64,000 nt of DNA from Vicinamibacterales bacterium (GTDB taxonomy: Bacteria > Acidobacteriota > Vicinamibacteria > Vicinamibacterales > UBA2999): the NCBI GenBank assembly GCA_030680175.1, contig JAUXWO010000136.1, positions 1 to 64,000 on the forward strand, given 5' to 3'. The position numbers and the translations under genes are program-made. Below the pieces are notes generated by a model. It worked only from the letters and a program-made list of their open reading frames with translations. It did no database searches and had not been told where the DNA came from. This document shows, in pieces, positions 46,890-53,270 of the stretch. Every line of letters starts with the position of its first letter. Position 1 is the first letter of the stretch.

Positions 46890-47510
46890 CTACCGCGTCC
46901 CGTAGAGCCGGTCGCCGAAATCGCCGAGCCCCGGCACGATGTACTTCTGGGCGTTCAGCGCCTCGTCGATGACCGGCGTGAAGATCGGCACATCCGGATG
47001 CACGCGCTCGACCGCCGCAATCCCCTCGGGGGCGGCGACGATGCAGATGATGCGGATGTCCCGCGCGCCGGCGGCGCGCAGGCGGTCGATCGCGGCGACG
47101 GCGCTCCCGCCCGTGGCCAGCATCGGATCCACCATCAGCACGAAGCTGTGCTCGAGCCCATCGGGCAGGCGGGCGTAATATTGCGAGGCGACCGCGGTGG
47201 ACTCGTCACGCTGCAGGCCGATGTGGCCGACGCGCGCCTTCGGCACGAGCGTCAGGATGGCCTCGAGCATGCCGAGGCCGGCCCGCAGCACCGGGACGAT
47301 GACGACATCGGCCTCGACCTGGCGTGCGGGAGCCGGCCCGAGCGGCGTGGTCACGGTGCCTTCGCGGACCGGCAGTTCCGCGAGCGCGTCGGCCGCGAGC
47401 AGGATGCTGATCCGGTTCGAGAGGTGCCTGAAGCGTTCCGGGGTCGTCGTGAGGTCACGAAGCCCCGCGAGGGCGTCGTGAACCAGGGGGTGCGTGACGA
47501 TGTGTACCAC
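46890..47510 (-). CDS. upp: Uracil phosphoribosyltransferase
   Basis: HPLVHDALAGLRDLTTTPERFRHLSNRIS, VDPMLATGGSAVAAID PRPP motif. Confidence 0.95.
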   Translation of the reverse strand: MVHIVTHPLVHDALAGLRDLTTTPERFRHLSNRISILLAADALAELPVREGTVTTPLGPAPARQVEADVVIVPVLRAGLGMLEAILTLVPKARVGHIGLQRDESTAVASQYYARLPDGLEHSFVLMVDPMLATGGSAVAAIDRLRAAGARDIRIICIVAAPEGIAAVERVHPDVPIFTPVIDEALNAQKYIVPGLGDFGDRLYGTR

Positions 47511-47557
47511 GGCCCCGAAGCTTACACGGAAACCATCGATTCACATACAATCGCGCT

Positions 47558-48973
47558 GTGACCCGCATGCCCGTTCGATTGGTCGCGGCCCTGGCCCTGC
47601 TGGCCGCCGGTACGCTCCTCGCCACGGGCCCGGTGTCCGCCCGCCAGCCCCGCCCCATCTCGCTCATCGTGACGGGCGGCATCGTGGTCACGATGGACGC
47701 CGGGTTCCGGGTGCTGTCGCCAGGCGCCGTGGCCGTGGACGGCACGACCATCGCCGCCGTCGGCACGCCCGCCGCGATCGCCGAGGCCTACACCGCCAAG
47801 GAGACGATCGACGCGGCCGGCCACGTCGTCATGCCGGGCCTCATCAATACGCACACGCACGCTCCGATGGTGATGTACCGGGGCCTGGCGGATGACCTGG
47901 CGCTGATGGACTGGCTCCAGAAGTACATCTTTCCGGCCGAGGCCAGGACGCTGACGCCGGCGTTCGTGCGTGTGGGGGCGGCCCTCGCCGTGCTGGAGAT
48001 GATCCAGTCGGGCACGACGACCTACGCGGACATGTACTACTTCGAGGAGGAGATCGCGCGGGTGACCCGCGCGGCCGGCATGCGCGGCGTGCTGGGGCAG
48101 ACCATCATCGAGTTCCCGGTGGCCGATGCGAAGACACCGGCCGATGCGCTGGCGCGGACCGAGGCCTTCCTGCAGGAGTTCGCGCGCGACCCGCTGATCA
48201 CGCCGGCGATTGCCCCGCACTCGATGTACACGCTGGACGCGACGTCGCTGCTGCGCGCGCGCGATCTGGCGATCAAGTACGGCGCGCCGATCCTGATCCA
48301 CGTGGCGGAAACCGAGGACGAGGTGCGGATGTCGCGGGGGCGGTTCGGCCGGTCGCCGGTCGGCTACCTGGACAGCCTGCGCTTCTGGGGCCCGCACATC
48401 GTCGCCGCGCACGGCGTGTGGGTGGAGCCGGACGAGATCGCCCTCTTGCAGCGCCACAACGTCGCCATCTCCCACAACCCCGAGAGCAACATGAAGCTGG
48501 CGAGCGGCACGGCGCCGGTGCCCGCCTACCTGGCGTCAGGGATCGCGATCGGGCTCGGCACGGACGGGGCGGCGAGCAACAACGACCTCGACATGTTCGA
48601 GGCCATGCGCCAGGCCGCGTTCCTGCACAAGCTCGTGTCGAAGGACCCGCAGGCGGTGAGCGCCCGCGCGGCGCTCGAGATGGCCACCATTGGCGGCGCC
48701 CGTGTGCTCGGCAAGCAGGCGAGCCTCGGGTCGCTCGAGACCGGCAAGCTCGCGGATCTGATCGTGGTGCGGATGAACCGCGCGCGGCACACGCCGATGT
48801 ACGACCCGGTCTCGCATCTCGTCTACGTCACGCGCGGCGATGACGTGGCATCGGTGGTCGTCAACGGCCAGGTGCTGATGCGGGACGGCCGGATGCAGAC
48901 GCTCGACGAGCCCGCCATCCTCGCCGCCGCCCGGGCCGCGGCGGACGAGGTCCGGAAGGCGGTGACGCCGTAA
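47558..48973 (+). CDS. Exported amidohydrolase (MTA/SAH deaminase / chlorohydrolase-like)
   Basis: Signal peptide MTRMPVRLVAALALLAAGTLLATGPVSA; VVMPGLINTHTHAPMVMYRGLADDLALMDWL, HVAETEDEV, GTDGAASNNDLDMFEAM. Confidence 0.9.
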   Translation: MTRMPVRLVAALALLAAGTLLATGPVSARQPRPISLIVTGGIVVTMDAGFRVLSPGAVAVDGTTIAAVGTPAAIAEAYTAKETIDAAGHVVMPGLINTHTHAPMVMYRGLADDLALMDWLQKYIFPAEARTLTPAFVRVGAALAVLEMIQSGTTTYADMYYFEEEIARVTRAAGMRGVLGQTIIEFPVADAKTPADALARTEAFLQEFARDPLITPAIAPHSMYTLDATSLLRARDLAIKYGAPILIHVAETEDEVRMSRGRFGRSPVGYLDSLRFWGPHIVAAHGVWVEPDEIALLQRHNVAISHNPESNMKLASGTAPVPAYLASGIAIGLGTDGAASNNDLDMFEAMRQAAFLHKLVSKDPQAVSARAALEMATIGGARVLGKQASLGSLETGKLADLIVVRMNRARHTPMYDPVSHLVYVTRGDDVASVVVNGQVLMRDGRMQTLDEPAILAAARAAADEVRKAVTP

Positions 48974-48975
48974 CG

Positions 48976-49497
48976 TTACGCAATCACCCCGATGAAGGGG
49001 AGGTTGCGGTGATGTTCGTCGTAGTCGAGCCCGAAGCCCACGACGAAGCGGTCTTCGATGGTGAACCCGACGTACTCGACCTGCACGTCCACCTGGCGCC
49101 GTGAGGGCTTGCTGAGCAGGCAGGCCGTGCGCAGCGACTTCGGCCCGCGCGCGCGGAGGATGTCCTGCAGGTAGTGCAGCGTCAGCCCGGTATCGACGAT
49201 GTCCTCCACGATCACCACGTGACGGCCCTCGAGGCCGGCATCCAGGTCCTTGACGAGCCGCACCTCGCCGCTCGAGGTCGTGCCCGCGCCGTAGCTCGAC
49301 ATGGCCATGAAGTCCATGGTGACGCCGCCGTCCATGGCCCGCACGAGATCCGCCAGGAAGAGGAAGGCCCCCTTCAGCACGCAGATGAAGTGAATGTCCT
49401 CGCCCGGGAGGTCACGGCGGATCTCCGCCGCCAGTTCGCGGATGCGTTGCTGGATCTCGGGGCTGGAGATCAGGATCTCGACCGGTGTCGCGTTCAT
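48976..49497 (-). CDS. hpt: Hypoxanthine phosphoribosyltransferase
   Basis: FICVLKGAFLFLADLVRAMDGGVTMDFMAMSSYG, VVIVEDIVDTGLTLHYL. Confidence 0.95.
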   Translation of the reverse strand: MNATPVEILISSPEIQQRIRELAAEIRRDLPGEDIHFICVLKGAFLFLADLVRAMDGGVTMDFMAMSSYGAGTTSSGEVRLVKDLDAGLEGRHVVIVEDIVDTGLTLHYLQDILRARGPKSLRTACLLSKPSRRQVDVQVEYVGFTIEDRFVVGFGLDYDEHHRNLPFIGVIA

Positions 49498-49530
49498 GGC
49501 GAGCGAGGGTAACATATCCCCCGGAGCCCG

Positions 49531-50160
49531 ATGAAGCAGTACGACATGATCACCGAGGCCGACGCGCGGGTCCTGGACGTGGGCGCGACCGTGGTCCTGA
49601 ACCCCGGGGGGCATGTGACCCCGCTGGCGCTCGACACGCTGCGCGAGCGCCGGGTCACGGTGCTGCGGGACGTGCCGGGGACGGACGAGGCGCGGCTCGC
49701 CCCGGTCGCCGACGTGCGGCGGGTCGCGCTCGGCACGGACCACTCCGGGCTGGCCCTCAAGAACGCCCTGCGGGACCGGCTCCGCGCCCGTGGGCTGGCG
49801 GTGACGGACGTCGGCACCGATACGCCCGACCCGGTGGATTACCCCGACATCGCCGAACGCGTCGCCGTGCTGGTCGCCCGCGGGGAAGCCGATGCCGGCA
49901 TCGTCATCGACGGCGCGGGGCTGGGCTCCGCCATCGCGGCGAACAAGGTGGACGGGGTCCGTGCGGCGATGTGCACCACGCGCACGCTCGCGCGCTATGC
50001 CCGCGAACACAACGGGGCGCACGTGCTGGCCCTTGGCGCGACGCTGGTCAGCCAGGCCGATGCGTTCGAGATCGTCGACACGTTCCTGACGACCCCGATG
50101 ACCGAGGCGCGGTACCTCCGCCGGCTGGCGAAGGTCGCGCGCCTGGAACGGAAGGATTGA
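49531..50160 (+). CDS. rpiB: RpiB/LacAB-family sugar-phosphate isomerase with N-terminal extension
   Basis: Core VALGTDHSGLALKNAL...GAGLGSAIAANKVDGVRAAMC...AREHNGAHVLALG; ~65-aa extension MKQYDMITEADARVLDVGATVVLNPGGHVTPLALDTLRERRVTVLRD. Confidence 0.9.
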   Translation: MKQYDMITEADARVLDVGATVVLNPGGHVTPLALDTLRERRVTVLRDVPGTDEARLAPVADVRRVALGTDHSGLALKNALRDRLRARGLAVTDVGTDTPDPVDYPDIAERVAVLVARGEADAGIVIDGAGLGSAIAANKVDGVRAAMCTTRTLARYAREHNGAHVLALGATLVSQADAFEIVDTFLTTPMTEARYLRRLAKVARLERKD

Positions 50161-51045
50161 GTGGCGGGCTCTCCGGACGTCACCGACGTGGCGCGGCTCA
50201 TCGCCATCATCGTGGAGGAGCTGTCGGCGGCCAACCGGCAGGCGCCAGCGCAGTGCGCCTGCCACGGCGTGCTCTACGACTGCTGTCCCGGCCGCGTCTC
50301 GGGCGTCCTCGATGCCGGGGCCTCCCGCCTCGGGCTGCATGCGACGGGTGGCCGCACGGGGGCCGTCAGCGGCCTGATCGACCACACCCTGCTCAAGGCC
50401 GACGCCACGCAGCACGACATCGAGACGCTCTGCCGCGAGGCGGCCGAGTTCCGCTTCGCGACCGTCTGCGTCAACCCGGCCTGGGTGGCGCTGGCCGCGC
50501 GGCGGCTCCAGGGCACCGGTGTGGGCGTGTGCTCGGTCGTCGGCTTTCCGCTCGGGGCGACGACCCCCGATGTGAAGCACTACGAGACGCGCCGCGCGAT
50601 CTTCGATGGGGCCACCGAGATCGACATGGTGATCAACGTGGGGGCGCTCAAGTCCGGCGACCTGCGCCTCGTCGAGCGCGACATCGAGGCCGTGGCGGCC
50701 CCGTGCCGCGAGTGCGGCGTCGTCAGCAAGGTCATCATCGAGGCGGCGTTGCTGACCGACGACGAGAAGGTGACGGCGTGCACGTTGTCGAAGGCCGCGG
50801 GCGCGGACTTCGTGAAGACGTCGACCGGCTTCGGCCCCGGCGGGGCAACCGCGGCGGACGTGGCCCTGATGCGGCGCGTCGTGGGCGCGGAGATGGGCGT
50901 GAAGGCGGCTGGTGGCGTGCGCGACTACGACCAGGTGAAGGCGATGGTGGCGGCGGGCGCGACGCGCGTGGGCGCGAGCGCCGGCGTGCGCATCCTCAAG
51001 GAGTCACGCGGCGAGACGCCGGCCGCGCCTGCCAGCGGCTACTGA
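50161..51045 (+). CDS. deoC: Deoxyribose-phosphate aldolase with N-terminal extension
   Basis: Core [12 protein letters not shown]..., [41 protein letters not shown]; ~70-aa helix plus Cys-rich extension; GTG start abuts the rpiB stop. Confidence 0.92.
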   Translation: MAGSPDVTDVARLIAIIVEELSAANRQAPAQCACHGVLYDCCPGRVSGVLDAGASRLGLHATGGRTGAVSGLIDHTLLKADATQHDIETLCREAAEFRFATVCVNPAWVALAARRLQGTGVGVCSVVGFPLGATTPDVKHYETRRAIFDGATEIDMVINVGALKSGDLRLVERDIEAVAAPCRECGVVSKVIIEAALLTDDEKVTACTLSKAAGADFVKTSTGFGPGGATAADVALMRRVVGAEMGVKAAGGVRDYDQVKAMVAAGATRVGASAGVRILKESRGETPAAPASGY

Positions 51046-51142
51046 GCGGGTCCGGCGCGCCTTTACAGCCCCCCGGAAGCCCGGTAGCATGATCGCGTTG
51101 TCCTCATTTACAGACATCGGTTGAGCAAGCAAGGAGTACTGC

Positions 51143-51421
51143 GTGGCAGGAGATTTGAGCCGAGACGACATGCGCCGGCTGGCGCGTCTGGGGGCCATGC
51201 GCCGCCTCGAGGAGCTGCGCCGTGAGGAGTCGATGATTCGCGCGGCGTTCCCGGAGCTCTTCGACGGACGCGCGCCGAAGGCCACCCGTGCCCCGCGGGA
51301 GGCCGCAACGGCGAAGCCGAAGGCGCGGGCCCGGAAGCTCTCGGCGGCCGCGCGCAAGGCCGTGTCGGATCGGATGAAGAAGTACTGGGCGGAGCGCCGG
51401 AAGACGAAGGGCAAGGGGTGA
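51143..51421 (+). CDS. Small basic protein of unknown function
   Basis: 92 aa; N-terminal Arg/Glu helix, C-terminal ATAKPKARARKLSAAARKAVSDRMKKYWAERRKTKGKG. Confidence 0.65.
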   Translation: MAGDLSRDDMRRLARLGAMRRLEELRREESMIRAAFPELFDGRAPKATRAPREAATAKPKARARKLSAAARKAVSDRMKKYWAERRKTKGKG

Positions 51422-52050
51422 AGCGACGCGCCCTCTGCGTGGCGGGCGCGCTGGTCCTCGGCCACGCGTCCGCCCTCGTCGCCCAGCCTCGCGACCCCAT
51501 TTCCCGCTACATCCTCGACATCCGCGCCACCACGCTCTCGCTCCCGACGACCGAGGGCTGGACGCCCACCGTGGCCGGCGGGGTGGACGTGCCCGGGCGC
51601 GGCCTGGGGATTGATGTCGGCGCGCACGTGTACCCCGTGCGGCTCGGCCCGGTCACGCTCGGCGTCGGAGGCGCGTGGACGCGCGTCGGCGGCAGCTACG
51701 AGCCGGGAGAGACGGCGCCTGCCGGGGCCAGAGCGGTCACCACGACATTCACGGGCCTCGTGCCCCAGCTCTCGTTCAACTTCGGACATCGCCTTGGTTG
51801 GAGCTATCTGAGCGGCGGCCTCGGCCGTTCGCTCGTCGAGAGCGTGCCGGACGGCGTGACCGCGCCGGTGGAGGAGTGGTCGAAGACGGTGAACTACGGC
51901 GGCGGCGCCCGGTGGTTCCTGCGCGACCGCGTCGCCTTCAGCCTCGACCTCCGGTTCCATCAGCTCAGCCTGCGCCCGGCCACGGCCACGCGCCCCGGCG
52001 GAGGCCGCATCAAGCAGCTCGCGCTCAGCGCCGGCGTGGCGTTCAGATAG
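51418..52050 (+). CDS. Putative outer-membrane beta-barrel protein
   Basis: Signal peptide, alternating strand pattern, C-terminal ...LALSAGVAFR ending. Confidence 0.6.
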   Translation: MKRRALCVAGALVLGHASALVAQPRDPISRYILDIRATTLSLPTTEGWTPTVAGGVDVPGRGLGIDVGAHVYPVRLGPVTLGVGGAWTRVGGSYEPGETAPAGARAVTTTFTGLVPQLSFNFGHRLGWSYLSGGLGRSLVESVPDGVTAPVEEWSKTVNYGGGARWFLRDRVAFSLDLRFHQLSLRPATATRPGGGRIKQLALSAGVAFR

Positions 52051-52090
52051 GGGGGGCGGAGTGCCGAGGTGCCGCAGGTGCCTAGGCTGG
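52051..52090. repeat. Left copy of intergenic GTGCCGAGGTGCCG word repeat
   Basis: ggggggcggagtgccgaggtgccgcaggtgcctaggctgg; inverted partner at 52219-52263. Confidence 0.85.
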
Positions 52091-52112
52091 GGGTGCGGTC
52101 AGAGGTTGGGGA

Positions 52113-52187
52113 TGGAGCGGGAGACGGGGATCGAACCCGCGACCAACAGCTTGGGAAGCTGTGACTCTACCACTGAGTTACTCCCGC
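52113..52187 (-). tRNA. tRNA-Gly (anticodon CCC), CCA encoded
   Basis: Reverse complement GCGGGAGTAACTCAGTGGTAGAGTCACAGCTTCCCAAGCTGTTGGTCGCGGGTTCGATCCCCGTCTCCCGCTCCA; U73. Confidence 0.95.
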
Positions 52188-52218
52188 TCAGTGGAGACAT
52201 TCTAACGTACGCCAGCAC

Positions 52219-52263
52219 ACCCTAGGCACCCCGGCACTTCGGCACCTCGGCACTTCCGCCCCT
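52219..52263. repeat. Right inverted copy of GTGCCGAGGTGCCG word repeat
   Basis: caccctaggcaccccggcacttcggcacctcggcacttccgcccct. Confidence 0.85.
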
Positions 52264-52302
52264 GAAGACATGCGCTCCAGGGGCGGAACCGGGTCGAATG
52301 TA

Positions 52303-52677
52303 TTAGTGCTTCGGCGCGGCCTTGTCGCAGCACGCCTTCGCGTCGCCCGCGGCGGCCTTGTCACAGCAACCGGCCTTCGCCGTGTCGCCGGCCTTGTCGC
52401 AGCAGCCGGCCTTCGCGGTGTCGCCTGCCTTGTGCGCGCACCCACCTTCGGCGCAGCCCGCCTTGCCTTCGCCCTTGGCGCACATCGCACAGCCCGCGTC
52501 CTTCGCATCGCAGCACCCCGCGGTCGCGCCGTCGTGGACGTGATCCTGGGTGACGACGTGCGCGGCGGCCGCCGCGCAGCACCCGGGCTCGACCGGTGCG
52601 GGCGCCTGCCCGGCCGCCATGACGAGCGACGTCGTGAAGACGAAGGCGATGCCGGCGAACAGAGTCGTGAACTTCAT
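52303..52677 (-). CDS. Exported Cys-rich repeat protein, candidate metal-binding
   Basis: Signal peptide MKFTTLFAGIAFVFTTSLVMAAG; 14 Cys incl. repeated KAGCCDKAGDTAKAGCCDKAAAGDAKACCDKA; C-terminal His. Confidence 0.75.
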   Translation of the reverse strand: MKFTTLFAGIAFVFTTSLVMAAGQAPAPVEPGCCAAAAAHVVTQDHVHDGATAGCCDAKDAGCAMCAKGEGKAGCAEGGCAHKAGDTAKAGCCDKAGDTAKAGCCDKAAAGDAKACCDKAAPKH

Positions 52678-52777
52678 GATGGAACCCTCCTGGGCATTCA
52701 CTGGGATGCCCCCCGCGTATGACTGATGCACCGCGCCCCTCGTGGGACTCGCGGCGTCGTCGGGGCGATCGGGCGCG

Positions 52778-53137
52778 TTACAGCAACAGCGCGCGGTCGA
52801 GGAGGAAGGGAGGAAGTGGTGCCACGCGGCCCTGCCGTCGCTCGAAGGCCGAGACGACCACAAGACTCCGGGCTCCCAGCACACTCTGCGCGGGTGCGGC
52901 CTGCTGCTTCCGCAGCACCGACCGCTCGGGCATGACACTGACTGACGCGGACGCCGTGGTGACGGCCGGCGCCTCCGGCGTCTGACAGCACGCCATGGCC
53001 CTCAGGGCCGAGTGGCAGGGAGCGGCCTGCATCTCCTCGCAGCAATCCATGTCCCGCCCATGCCCGGTGCCCGCTACGAGCGGTGCGACCGGCAGGAGGG
53101 TCATGAACACGGCCAGGAGGACTGCAAGACGTGGCAC
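52778..53137 (-). CDS. Small exported Cys/His protein
   Basis: GTG start; signal peptide MPRLAVLLAVFMTLLPVAPLVAG then HGRDMDCCEEMQAAPCHSALRAMACCQTPEAP. Confidence 0.6.
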   Translation of the reverse strand: MPRLAVLLAVFMTLLPVAPLVAGTGHGRDMDCCEEMQAAPCHSALRAMACCQTPEAPAVTTASASVSVMPERSVLRKQQAAPAQSVLGARSLVVVSAFERRQGRVAPLPPFLLDRALLL

Positions 53138-53165
53138 GTCCGTCCGAATTGCACACGACGTGCCA
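53132..53165. promoter_or_regulatory. 9-bp inverted repeat TGGCACGTC-N16-GACGTGCCA overlapping the Cys-protein start codon
   Basis: Perfect arms at 53132-53140 and 53157-53165. Confidence 0.5.
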
Positions 53166-53270
53166 GCGACAGGCGGCCGGATCAGGCGATGTTTCGCGCC
53201 TCCGCCGGCGTGCCGACGGGCCTCCGCCGTGGCGGCGTGGCGCGGGGTGCGGCGATCCGGCAGCGCGGCG

